NCBI GenBank assembly: GCA_016743945.1
Contig: JADGFI010000003.1
Coordinates: 186,001 to 250,000, forward strand
Direction of reading: 5' to 3'
Length of the DNA stretch: 64,000 bases
Source: Desulfobacteraceae bacterium
GTDB lineage: Bacteria; Desulfobacterota; Desulfobacteria; Desulfobacterales; Desulfobacteraceae
The notes below the pieces were generated by a model. It was given only the letters and a program-made list of their open reading frames with translations, ran no database searches and had not been told where the DNA came from. A program made the position numbers and the translations under genes. Below are positions 18,954 through 28,299 of this stretch, piece by piece. Within the stretch, counting starts at the first letter, position 1. Each line of letters begins with the position of its first letter.

Positions 18954-21122
18954 TCAGTCCCGGACCGGTGAAAATATCTTATACGCCTGGGGGGACAAGG
19001 ATGTAATCCTGACAAGGGCCTCATGGACTGAATCCATGGCCGTTACCTGGACAACCTTTCCATAAAATTCTCCCCCTTCCTTATTTAAAGATTGCTTTGA
19101 ATCGGGCAGATGCACCCGGATATCTTCCCATTGACTGACGGCTTCGGAGAACAAGAGAATGGCTGATGTCTGGGAGGTATGGGTGATTCTCGCTTCTATT
19201 CCCTCGGTACCCACAATTTTTTGGTTCAGACAACTGACTGCAACTTTAATGGGAAATTCCAGGGCAATGGGGATTTCATCGCGTTCCGGCAAAATAATGT
19301 TGTAGGGCCCTTTCATCCCATGGATATCATAGAGATTAACCTTGCCGGGAATCCCTTTCATCTGAAGGTTCAAGATCTCTTTGACCATGGCATGGGGGAC
19401 CACCTTTTCATAGGCAGCTTCGCTGATGAGCACCTGGCCGCCCACGGTATAGGATTCAATCCGGCCGGTAAAGTTCACATCCGATCCCACAGCCCCGTAT
19501 TTAGATCGCTGTTCCGAACCGATATTGCCCACCACAACCGTACCCGTGTGCACGGCCACCCCCATTTCCAGGTGGGCAAGCCCGGCTCGTTCATTCAACA
19601 CATTGATCTTCGCCATGGCCGCCTGCATTTCCAAAGCACAGGCCACGGCCCTGAGGGTATGATCCTCCATGGGTTCCGGGGCTCCGAAAAAGGCAAGGAT
19701 TCCATCCCCGATTATTTCATCAATTACGCCTCTGTGGGCCATGAGAATCTCCACCATACGGCCCAGGTATCGGTTTAAAAAGGAAATAACCGCTTCCGGC
19801 GGCATATGGGCTGTCAGGGCTGTAAATCCCCTTAAATCAGACATCATCAACGTAATTTCCCTTGCTTCCCCGCCCAGTTTCAACCCATCCTTGGACTCGA
19901 GCAGGTTGGCCACCACCTCCTTTGTCAAATAGCGCCCAAAGGTATCCCGGATAAACTCTTTTTGTTTCAACCCTTCCACCATCTCCCCCAGGGAAATCGC
20001 CAGACGTCCCACTTCATCGGTCCTGCGGATATGGGACAGATCCACACAAAGGTCTCCTTTTGCAATCTGTTGGGTGATACCGGCCATGGATATCAAAGGC
20101 TTTGCCAGGGACCTTGCCAGAAGATAACTCATGGCAAGCAGCAAAAAAACCCCGATCACGGCCAGCGCAATTGTTTCCTGCTGCAGACGGTGCAATTGGG
20201 AGAACAATTCACTTTTGAGCAGCACAACGCCCAGGGACCATCCAGTGGAAGGGATTTTGGCAAAGGCCAGAAAGGCTTCTTCTCCGGCCAGTTCCAGGCC
20301 GATGGGCATGAAACCGTCCTGGTTGCGAATCATGGCCCGGCCAATGGTCCGAAGCTCTTTGTGGTTGAGCTTATCTGCAATGGAGAATATGGATTCGTGC
20401 ATAATTCTTTCTTCATTGGGATGGGAAACAAACATACCGGTATCGGAAATAATAAATCCAAACCCGGTTTTTCCCACATGAACAGATTCCACAAGCTCGG
20501 TGAGCCATTTTAAGGAAACATCTGCGGTGACAACGCCCACAAAGCCACCCTCCTCATTCCTCGCTCCGGGCCGGAAAAAAGGAACCGCATAGGTGGCCAT
20601 GAGGATATCCCCGCCGCCTGTATCAAAATAAGGATCACTCCAATGGGGCCGATTCAGCCCCCGGGTAATATAATAAAATTCTTTTTGAAAATAATCATAC
20701 CCTTGGGAGGCCAGTTGACGGTACTTGATTTCATTGTCACTTCGAAAAAAATAGGGTGCCCAGGCATCTTGATTCAGAAAGGACCCATGGGGTTCAAAAA
20801 AAATTCCGCTGCCAAACACCTCGGGATTTTCCACCACACTGCTGTGGAGCAGCGCAAGCAGGGTCGTTTCATCCATGGGTGGAAGTGTGTCTAAATAATC
20901 CGCCAAGCACTCAGGCACTTTTTTTACGGCCCGAAACTCCTGCTCAATTCGCCGGGCAACGGAAAGAGACAGGTTCCTGGCATTGTTTTCAGCCGATTCC
21001 AGGATCATCCTTCGAGAATTGGTATAATTATAAGCCTGGACCAGTGCCATGACAAGGGCTGTACTGCCCAGCACCAGCAGGGTCATTTTGATCACAATAC
21101 TCGCTTTTATGCGTGAAACCAT
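18954..21122 (-). CDS. Membrane class III adenylate/guanylate cyclase: dCache-HAMP-cyclase-C-terminal PilZ-like region
   Basis: dCache, HAMP, cyclase motifs MMSDLRGFTAL, IDEIIGDGILAFFGAP, KYGAVGSDVNFTGRIES; C-terminal extra domain EFPIKVAVSCLNQ... Confidence 0.9.
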   Translation of the reverse strand: MVSRIKASIVIKMTLLVLGSTALVMALVQAYNYTNSRRMILESAENNARNLSLSVARRIEQEFRAVKKVPECLADYLDTLPPMDETTLLALLHSSVVENPEVFGSGIFFEPHGSFLNQDAWAPYFFRSDNEIKYRQLASQGYDYFQKEFYYITRGLNRPHWSDPYFDTGGGDILMATYAVPFFRPGARNEEGGFVGVVTADVSLKWLTELVESVHVGKTGFGFIISDTGMFVSHPNEERIMHESIFSIADKLNHKELRTIGRAMIRNQDGFMPIGLELAGEEAFLAFAKIPSTGWSLGVVLLKSELFSQLHRLQQETIALAVIGVFLLLAMSYLLARSLAKPLISMAGITQQIAKGDLCVDLSHIRRTDEVGRLAISLGEMVEGLKQKEFIRDTFGRYLTKEVVANLLESKDGLKLGGEAREITLMMSDLRGFTALTAHMPPEAVISFLNRYLGRMVEILMAHRGVIDEIIGDGILAFFGAPEPMEDHTLRAVACALEMQAAMAKINVLNERAGLAHLEMGVAVHTGTVVVGNIGSEQRSKYGAVGSDVNFTGRIESYTVGGQVLISEAAYEKVVPHAMVKEILNLQMKGIPGKVNLYDIHGMKGPYNIILPERDEIPIALEFPIKVAVSCLNQKIVGTEGIEARITHTSQTSAILLFSEAVSQWEDIRVHLPDSKQSLNKEGGEFYGKVVQVTAMDSVHEALVRITSLSPQAYKIFSPVRD

Positions 21123-21197
21123 ACAACTTTCCTAGGGTAATAGATTTGAATTAACGCTTCTTCTTTCTATCCAGCAATCTGCTTCCTTGTCAAGAAA

Positions 21198-21237
21198 GAA
21201 AAACAGAGAGCCGATTCAGGCACCCCTGACCGGCTCT
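21198..21237 (-). terminator. Rho-independent terminator of the liv operon
   Basis: Minus strand AGAGCCGGTCAGGGGTGCCTGAATCGGCTCT followed by CTGTTTTTC. Confidence 0.8.
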
Positions 21238-21274
21238 TTGTACAGATGAAACAGTTTTTTCAATGGAGGGCTTT

Positions 21275-21997
21275 TTATTCCCCCAAATAGGCTTCCCGAA
21301 TTTTGGGATTTTTAAGGAGGGAACTGGCCTTGTCTTCCAGGGTAATCTCCCCGGTTTCAACCACATACCCCCGGCTGGCAGCCTGGAGTGCCAAATTGGC
21401 ATTCTGCTCCACCAAAAGGATGGTGGTCCCGTCCTGTTTATTGATATCGGCAATAATATCAAAGATCTGCTGGATAATAATGGGGGCCAGGCCCAGTGAC
21501 GGCTCGTCTAAAAGCAGCACCTTGGGTTTGGTCATCAAAGCCCTTGCAATGGCAAGCATCTGCTGTTCCCCACCGGAAAGGGTTCCCCCGTGCTGCTTGC
21601 GCCGCTCTCCCAGAATGGGGAACAAATCATAGGAATGCTGGATATCCTTGGCAATCTGATCTTTATCCTCCCGGTGAAAAGCCCCCAGAATCAGGTTTTC
21701 CTCCACGGTAAGTCTGGGAAAAATCCGCCGGCCCTCGGGAACCTGACACAGCCCCATGGTGGGCAGTTTTTCAGGGGAGACATTGTTAATCAGTTTGCCT
21801 TCATAGTAAACCTCTCCTCTTTCCACTGGAACAATGCCGCAAATGGTCATCAGGGTTGTGGATTTGCCGGCACCGTTGGCACCGATAATGGCCACGATTT
21901 CTCCGGGCATGACACGCAGGGAGATCCCTTTTAAGGCCTTGATGGACCCGTATCCGGAATGGACATTTTTCAATTCAAGAATGGGTTGATCACGCAT
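21275..21997 (-). CDS. livF: Branched-chain amino acid ABC transporter ATP-binding protein LivF
   Basis: Walker A GANGAGKST, LSGGEQQMLAIARALM, LLLDEPSLGLAPIIIQQIF. Confidence 0.95.
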   Translation of the reverse strand: MRDQPILELKNVHSGYGSIKALKGISLRVMPGEIVAIIGANGAGKSTTLMTICGIVPVERGEVYYEGKLINNVSPEKLPTMGLCQVPEGRRIFPRLTVEENLILGAFHREDKDQIAKDIQHSYDLFPILGERRKQHGGTLSGGEQQMLAIARALMTKPKVLLLDEPSLGLAPIIIQQIFDIIADINKQDGTTILLVEQNANLALQAASRGYVVETGEITLEDKASSLLKNPKIREAYLGE

Positions 21998-22002
21998 GCG
22001 CT

Positions 22003-23229
22003 TTAGCCCTCCTTTTCTTCAGATCTGGTTCCGACCCGCTTGGCCGGTATGAGACCGGAAGGTCTGAAAAGCATCATAATAACCATGGTGGCACCAAAGA
22101 CCAGCATACGATAGGATTCAAACTCCCGAAAAACCTCGGGCAATGCAATCAAGGCGATAACCCCCAAAATTATCCCGGGAATGGACCCCATACCGCCCAG
22201 AACCACCATGCACAAGACCATTGCAGATTCAAGAAAAGTAAAACTTTCAGGCGATACAAATTTCATCCGGGCGGCAAAAAATGCGCCGGCAAGTCCTGCA
22301 AAAGCCGCCCCCATGGCATAGGCCAATAGTTTATAAATAAAGGTATTGACACCCATGAGTTCGGCCGCGGTTTCATCCTCCCGAATGGATTCCCAGGCCC
22401 GTCCCACCCGTGAATAATTCAACCGGCGCACGGCAATGGCGGCGAATATGGCCAACCCCAAAGCAAAATAATAAAAGAGTTGTAATTTTTTGACCCAGAT
22501 ATGCTCAAAGGTGAATCCGTTTTCAAATACCGGGATATAAATCCCAATGGGTTTTATACCCAAAATACCATTGGGACCGTTGGTCAGGGACATCCAGTTG
22601 TTTAGAATGATCCGGATAATTTCTCCAAACCCCAGGGTAACAATGGCCAGGTAATCGCCGCGCATGCGCAGGGTAGGATACCCGACAATACAGCCGGCAA
22701 GACAGGCAAATAAAGCTGCAAATGGCAGGCAAACCCAGAAGGCCAGTCCATAGGTGACATTTAACAGAGCATAGGTGTAGGCGCCGACGCCGTAGAATGC
22801 AATATACCCAAGATCCAGCATACCGGCCAGGCCCACCACCATGTTGAGGCCCAAACCCAGACAGATATAGAGCATAACATTAATGGCCACATCGGTGCCG
22901 TACCGGCCTGCAAACTGGGGATACACCAAGGCAAATCCCAGGATTATAGCTATCCAGACCCAGGAAGGCAGGGCAGTTGCTGCAGACCTTGCACCGCCTG
23001 TCACCCGGGTAAAGGGGGCTGTAATAAATTTTAGAGAGCCGCTGGTTTTCAGCACATAGATCATGAGACAGACCAGTGATCCTGCCAGCAGATAGATCCA
23101 TGCCGTTATGGTTTCCTGGAAAGTCAGGGTTCCGTCGCCATGAATCCCCAATAGCGGCCAGAGCAGCCCTAAAAGCCACAACATGCCGATGGTATATTGT
23201 TTCCAAACTTTCTTAAACTCGTGTATCAT
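22003..23229 (-). CDS. livM: Branched-chain amino acid ABC transporter permease LivM
   Basis: LivM pattern GLAGMLDLGYIAFYGVGAYTYALL, MRGDYLAIVTLGFGEIIRIILNN, GVNTFIYKLLAYAMGAAFAGLAGA. Confidence 0.93.
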   Translation of the reverse strand: MIHEFKKVWKQYTIGMLWLLGLLWPLLGIHGDGTLTFQETITAWIYLLAGSLVCLMIYVLKTSGSLKFITAPFTRVTGGARSAATALPSWVWIAIILGFALVYPQFAGRYGTDVAINVMLYICLGLGLNMVVGLAGMLDLGYIAFYGVGAYTYALLNVTYGLAFWVCLPFAALFACLAGCIVGYPTLRMRGDYLAIVTLGFGEIIRIILNNWMSLTNGPNGILGIKPIGIYIPVFENGFTFEHIWVKKLQLFYYFALGLAIFAAIAVRRLNYSRVGRAWESIREDETAAELMGVNTFIYKLLAYAMGAAFAGLAGAFFAARMKFVSPESFTFLESAMVLCMVVLGGMGSIPGIILGVIALIALPEVFREFESYRMLVFGATMVIMMLFRPSGLIPAKRVGTRSEEKEG

Positions 23230-24124
23230 CGATATTCTCGCCCATAATTCCAGTTGGTTTAAAATAAAGCACCGCAATCAGTATGATAAATGCAAACACA
23301 TCCTTGTACTCGCCGGAAATATAGCCGGCACCAAAAATTTCGACCATTCCGATAATCAAGCCACCGATCATGGCACCGGTAATATTTCCTATCCCCCCCA
23401 GTACGGCTGCAGCAAAGGCCTTGATGCCAGGCACAAATCCCATGTCATATTTGACCGAACCGTAATAAAGGCCATACATGATACCAGCGGCGGCAGCCAG
23501 TCCTGCACCAATGGCAAAGGTCAGGGAAATGATCCGATTGCTGCTAATGGCCACCAGAGAAGACATGGTTTTGTCCTGGGCCGTAGCCCGCATGGCCATC
23601 CCGATTTTAGTCTTGAACACCAGTAAATTTAGTCCCACCAGCAGGATGGCGGTCAGGGAAACTATCAAAATCTGGAGATAGGAGATGGTGATCATGCCAA
23701 AATCAAATCTTCCCTGGAACAACTCACTGGGATACACCTTGTCATATACCCCCTGGGTGAGCATCATCCCGTTGGAAAGAAAGATGGACATCCCAAGGGC
23801 AGACAAAAGCGCCGCCAGCCGGGAATTCTTCCGCAATGGTTTATAGGCGATCTTTTCAACCCCCACGGCAAGATAGGCACAATAGGCCATGGCAATCATA
23901 AAAGAGGCGGTCAGACAAATTATCGGATGGGAATCCATATAACCGATTCCGGCAAAATACGCCAGGGCAATGGCACCCACATATCCGCCAGCGGCAAAGA
24001 ACTCCCCGTGGGCAAAGTTTATGAGCTGGATAACTCCGTATACCATGGTATACCCCAAAGCGATCAATGCATACATCCCGCCCAAAGTGATACCGTTAAT
24101 CAACTGCTGAATAAAATATTCCAT
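23213..24124 (-). CDS. livH: Branched-chain amino acid ABC transporter permease LivH
   Basis: QQLINGITLGGMYALIALGYTMVYGVIQLINFAHGEF. Confidence 0.95.
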   Translation of the reverse strand: MEYFIQQLINGITLGGMYALIALGYTMVYGVIQLINFAHGEFFAAGGYVGAIALAYFAGIGYMDSHPIICLTASFMIAMAYCAYLAVGVEKIAYKPLRKNSRLAALLSALGMSIFLSNGMMLTQGVYDKVYPSELFQGRFDFGMITISYLQILIVSLTAILLVGLNLLVFKTKIGMAMRATAQDKTMSSLVAISSNRIISLTFAIGAGLAAAAGIMYGLYYGSVKYDMGFVPGIKAFAAAVLGGIGNITGAMIGGLIIGMVEIFGAGYISGEYKDVFAFIILIAVLYFKPTGIMGENIDDTRV

Positions 24125-24166
24125 TGTATTTAATTTTTTTACCCTTGCTTCGTGGGTGGACAAAAA

Positions 24167-24198
24167 GATGCGGCCATGACCACGGCCAAGGCCGCATC
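24167..24198 (-). terminator. Intercistronic stem-loop with T-run between livK and livH (partial terminator/attenuator candidate)
   Basis: GATGCGGCC...GGCCGCATC 9-bp perfect arms followed on the minus strand by TTTTT. Confidence 0.7.
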
Positions 24199-24226
24199 AC
24201 TTTTTAACCAAATCAGCCGATCAGAA

Positions 24227-25363
24227 TTATTTAATCAGACCATTGACCGGTTCCCAATAGGGAACAAACTTGCCGTCGACAATCTTGTAAGCAATATAGG
24301 AAGACCCGGAATCGCCATTGGCGGCAAACTTGACTTGTTTTGCAACACCCTTGAAATCCAGTTTCATCAACTGAGCTTTAACTGCCTTGGAATCTGTGGT
24401 GCCTGCAGCCTTGATAGCTTTTAAAAGCGCAGTGGCAGAATCATAGGCATAGGTGGCATAGGCCGCAACCTTTCCATATTTGGGGACGTATCTTTTTTCA
24501 AAATCTTTGTATTCCGGGGTGGTTTCATCTGTAAACCCATAGGTCAGATAAACCCCTTCTGCTGCTTTTTTGGCCACATCCATGAACCGGGGCTGGAACA
24601 TGGCATCATTGGTAACAATCTGGGATTTCATGCCCAGACGTTCTGCCTGGATTGTCATCATGGCAGCAGGAGAAAACCCCTGGAGAGACATGAAAAAGAC
24701 ATCTGCATTGGCCCTTTTGGCCATGGTCAGGATCGCTGAAAAATCTTTGTCACCCTGATTCACATGTTCATGTTTAAGCACTTCCATGCCCATTTCTAGA
24801 GCCGCTTTTTTAACGCCATCGGCCAGTCCCTGGGAATAGGTGGTTTTGTCATCCACAATAAAGAGGGTTTTCGCACCCAGGGATTCTTTAATGAATCTGG
24901 CTGCTGCGGGGGCCTGATCATCATCCCTTCCGCACATTCTGAACACATAGGGAAGACCGCGATCAGTTACTTTTTCGTTGGTGGAAGCAGGGGTGATCAT
25001 GATGATGTCTTCCTCGGCCAACACATCCGAGCCCGGAATGGTGGAAGAGGAACAATAGGCACCCACAACACCGGCAACCTCAAGGTTGAGAAGTTTATTG
25101 GCGGATGCAACGGCCTGTCTCGGGTCACAGGCAGTGTCCTGGGGGAAAAGTTCAATTTTATCATAGCCGGGGATCCCGCCTGCTGCTTCAAACACTTCAA
25201 TGGCCGTCAGGACACCATTTTTAATGTCTGTTCCATCCGAGGCGTAGGGGCCGGTTAAGGGGCTCATGGAACCAATTTTCAAAGTTTTTGCAGAAACAGT
25301 GCACAATAGAAATGGAACCAAAATCAATCCCAGTGCCAAAATTGAAATAATGCGTTTTTTCAT
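24227..25363 (-). CDS. livK: Branched-chain amino acid ABC transporter substrate-binding protein
   Basis: Signal peptide; LKIGSMSPLTGPYASDGTDIKNGV; periplasmic binding protein type 1 pattern. Confidence 0.94.
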   Translation of the reverse strand: MKKRIISILALGLILVPFLLCTVSAKTLKIGSMSPLTGPYASDGTDIKNGVLTAIEVFEAAGGIPGYDKIELFPQDTACDPRQAVASANKLLNLEVAGVVGAYCSSSTIPGSDVLAEEDIIMITPASTNEKVTDRGLPYVFRMCGRDDDQAPAAARFIKESLGAKTLFIVDDKTTYSQGLADGVKKAALEMGMEVLKHEHVNQGDKDFSAILTMAKRANADVFFMSLQGFSPAAMMTIQAERLGMKSQIVTNDAMFQPRFMDVAKKAAEGVYLTYGFTDETTPEYKDFEKRYVPKYGKVAAYATYAYDSATALLKAIKAAGTTDSKAVKAQLMKLDFKGVAKQVKFAANGDSGSSYIAYKIVDGKFVPYWEPVNGLIK

Positions 25364-25381
25364 CTTTTCCTCCTAAAAAAA

Positions 25382-26161
25382 TTATTGGTTAGCGGGCTGA
25401 CCAAGATAGGCCTCAATCACCTTTGGATTATTCTGGATTTCCTGGGAATTCCCTTCGGCAATTTTTACACCATGATCAACACAAACAATATGATCACACA
25501 CGCCCATGACCACTTTCATATCATGCTCCACCAAGAGCACGTCAATACCCAGGTCTTTGATGCGTGAAATGTCTTTCATTAATTCTGAGGATTCGCTGGG
25601 GTTCATGCCAGCAGCCGGCTCGTCCAGCAGCAATACTTTGGGTTCAGACGCAATGGCCCGGGCGATTTCAAGACGTCGCTGAAGGCCGTAGGGAAGGCTG
25701 GAGGCCACGTCATCGGCATATTTCCCCACCCCCATAAATGTCAGGGCTTCCAGAGCTTTTTCCCGTATCCAGGCTTCCTCCCTTCGCTGGGAAGGGGTTC
25801 TTAAAATAGAACCGACGATTCCCTTGCGGGTCCTGCAGTGTCTGGCAACCATGGCGTTTTCAATGGCGGTCATTGCGGAAAAAAGGCGGATATTCTGGAA
25901 GGTCCTGGCAATTCCTCGTTCAAAAATCGTATAGGGCCTGTTGCCAAGGATGCTTTTTCCGTTAAAAACGACATTTCCCGCAGAGGCTTGGTAAACACCG
26001 GTTAAAACGTTAAAAACTGTGGTTTTCCCCGCTCCGTTGGGCCCGATCAACCCCACGATCCGCCCATTGCCGATGGTAAAACTCAAATCGGATAATGCCA
26101 GGAGTCCACCAAACCTTACGCTGATATTTTTTAGTTCTAATTGTGCCATACGAAAGATCAA
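25382..26161 (-). CDS. livG: Branched-chain amino acid ABC transporter ATP-binding protein LivG
   Basis: GPNGAGKTTVFNVLTGVY, LPYGLQRRLEIARAIASEPKVLLLDEPAAGMNP. Confidence 0.95.
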   Translation of the reverse strand: MIFRMAQLELKNISVRFGGLLALSDLSFTIGNGRIVGLIGPNGAGKTTVFNVLTGVYQASAGNVVFNGKSILGNRPYTIFERGIARTFQNIRLFSAMTAIENAMVARHCRTRKGIVGSILRTPSQRREEAWIREKALEALTFMGVGKYADDVASSLPYGLQRRLEIARAIASEPKVLLLDEPAAGMNPSESSELMKDISRIKDLGIDVLLVEHDMKVVMGVCDHIVCVDHGVKIAEGNSQEIQNNPKVIEAYLGQPANQ

Positions 26162-26394
26162 TCCATTAAAATTTTGAAACCTGTCAAACCGCTTAAGAAG
26201 CGCTTCTATAGCCTAATTGTAGCTTTACGTAGCCCATTAAATTTTTATTGTCAACAATAAAAAAGCCTGGCTTACACAATATAACAGCAAAAAACCTGTC
26301 CAGACACGCGGATACAAAGCCGTAATGGTTTAACCATCAAAATCAGCATTTTAATTTGTTCAGGGTCTACCTTTACATAACGTTTACATTTGCA

Positions 26395-26429
26395 TTGACA
26401 TTACCATCAAAATTTGTCACACTGACAAA
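26395..26429 (+). promoter_or_regulatory. Candidate promoter/LexA operator of the lexA-imuB-dnaE2 cassette
   Basis: TTGACA (26395-26400) plus 17 nt to CACACT; perfect inverted repeat TTTGTC-ACACT-GACAAA at 26413-26429 overlapping the -10 region. Confidence 0.5.
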
Positions 26430-26456
26430 AACAAACAGGAGACACGCAAAACGATA

Positions 26457-27101
26457 ATGAGACCAACCCTTACAGAAAAGCAACAAAAACTCTTTGATTA
26501 TCTAAGACAGGCGCTCGCAGGAACCGGCACGACCCCCAGCCTCAGGACGGCAGCCGCAGACCTTGCTATCAGCCATGCTGCAGTGGCTCAGACATTGAAG
26601 ACCCTGGAAGAAAAAAACTATATTCGCCGCCCGGGACGGTACAGCCGAACCATTCATGTCGTTGACCCTTCAGGAGATCTGGATACAAACCTTCGCCAAA
26701 AACAAATTCCCGTCATCGGAAATATCACCGCTGGCCTGCCCATCTATGCCCACCAGGAATGGGAGGGCAGCATCCTGGTAGATGCCGCCCTATATCCCGG
26801 TCAGGACCTGTTTGCCCTTAAAATCCAGGGCCATTCCATGAAGGATGCCGGCATCCTGGACCAGGATATCGCCATCTGCCGCCCCCGGCAATATGCCCAT
26901 AACAAGGAAATCGTCGTGGCCTTGATCCATAACGAAGAAGCCACGGTCAAGCGATTTTTTCTCCATCCCGGGTGTATCGAGCTTCGTCCGGAAAATCCGG
27001 ATTTTTCGCCCCAGACCTACGAATTTGACGAAGTGCTGATCCAGGGAAAGGTTATCGGCATCATCCGCACCCCCCATTCCATGGATCCCGGGCAGGAATA
27101 A
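26457..27101 (+). CDS. lexA: LexA repressor (S24 family)
   Basis: N-terminal wHTH; cleavage-site AG in GNITAGLPIYA; catalytic GHSMKDAGI and EEATVKRFF. Confidence 0.93.
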   Translation: MRPTLTEKQQKLFDYLRQALAGTGTTPSLRTAAADLAISHAAVAQTLKTLEEKNYIRRPGRYSRTIHVVDPSGDLDTNLRQKQIPVIGNITAGLPIYAHQEWEGSILVDAALYPGQDLFALKIQGHSMKDAGILDQDIAICRPRQYAHNKEIVVALIHNEEATVKRFFLHPGCIELRPENPDFSPQTYEFDEVLIQGKVIGIIRTPHSMDPGQE

Positions 27102-27107
27102 TCCCCC

Positions 27108-28292
27108 ATGGAACGGTCCATCATCCACCTGAACATTGCTGATTTTGCAGCATCCGTAGAAATAAATCTTCTGCCCTCACTTAAAGGGTATCCCATTATC
27201 ATCGCCCCCACGGGCACTCCTCGGGCCGTGGTCTACGACATGAATGACCAGGCCTATAAGGAAGGCATCCGCAAAGGCATGCCCCTCGCCCGGGTCAGCC
27301 GAATCAACCGGAAAATCAAAATCATATCCCCCCGATTCAACCGATATGAGCAGATTATGCGGGAAATCTTCAAAACAAGCCTTGCCTATACCCCGGCCAT
27401 TGAATTTGGGCCGTGGGACGGTCATTTCTTTCTGGATATCACCGGAACCCACAGGCTTTTAGGGCCGCCAACGGACGTGGCCTTCCGGCTAAAACGCGAA
27501 ATAAAAAAAAAGCTGGGTCTGGATCCCATCTGGTCAGTGGCCACCAATAAGCTGGTGGCCAAGGTGGCCACCCGAATGGTCAAACCCAGGGGCGAATATA
27601 TTGTTGAGCCAGGAAAAGAAGAGGCCTTTCTTGAACCGCTTCCCATCACCCTTCTCCCTGGCCTGTCCGAAAAAGAGGTCCTTCAGCTGAGAACCTTCAA
27701 CCTCTCGTATATTTTCCAGATACGATCATTGAGCCTTGCACAGCTTTTTGTCCCCTTTAACCACAGGGCCAAGCGCATCCATGATCTTGTCCGGGGTATA
27801 GACGTAACCCCTGTCACCCTTCCAAAAAAGGATGCGCCCCTCCATGGGGACCATGAATTTACCAATGATACCAATGATGCCAACCAATTAAAAAATGCGC
27901 TCTACCTTTTGGTTGAAACCCTGTGCACCTCCCTGCGCAGGCAAGACAGGGTCGCAAGCCAGCTCTGTCTGACCCTCTCCTATTCTGACGGCGGTCAGCA
28001 GACAATCACGGGGAAACTCTGCCCACCCACGGCCAATGAAATGGTCATGTTCACAAAGGCCACGCCCCTCTTATTCAAGGCATGGCGCCGGAGAATCCGC
28101 ATCCGCCATATCCGCCTGACCGGAAAAAAAAGGCTCAGGCCCCAAACCCAGGCCACCTTGTTTGACGAGACCCCCAAGGCGGACAACCAGGAAAAAATTT
28201 TTATGGCGGTGGACGCAATTCGGAAAAAATTTGGCGCCCATGCCGTTGCCACCGGACGCACCCTGGCAACCCCTGCGACCCAAAACTGTTAG
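27108..28292 (+). CDS. imuB: Y-family DNA polymerase-like protein lacking catalytic carboxylates (ImuB-like)
   Basis: IIHLNIADFAASVEI where DinB/UmuC has HxDMDxFFAxVE; WDGHFFLDITGTHRLLG where SIDEAYLDVTG is expected; C-terminal QATLFDE clamp-motif-like and AVDAIRKKFGAHAVATGRTL. Confidence 0.85.
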   Translation: MERSIIHLNIADFAASVEINLLPSLKGYPIIIAPTGTPRAVVYDMNDQAYKEGIRKGMPLARVSRINRKIKIISPRFNRYEQIMREIFKTSLAYTPAIEFGPWDGHFFLDITGTHRLLGPPTDVAFRLKREIKKKLGLDPIWSVATNKLVAKVATRMVKPRGEYIVEPGKEEAFLEPLPITLLPGLSEKEVLQLRTFNLSYIFQIRSLSLAQLFVPFNHRAKRIHDLVRGIDVTPVTLPKKDAPLHGDHEFTNDTNDANQLKNALYLLVETLCTSLRRQDRVASQLCLTLSYSDGGQQTITGKLCPPTANEMVMFTKATPLLFKAWRRRIRIRHIRLTGKKRLRPQTQATLFDETPKADNQEKIFMAVDAIRKKFGAHAVATGRTLATPATQNC

Positions 28293-28299
28293 CCGCACC

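Noticed and set aside
19179-19778. 199-aa plus-strand ORF opposite the cyclase gene
   Set aside because: Antisense shadow of the conserved catalytic domain.
28162-28299. Extended start of the dnaE2 ORF at 28162
   Set aside because: This part overlaps the end of imuB in another frame; conserved DnaE N-terminus (IPLTLRSHYSLMWG) starts at ATG 28300.
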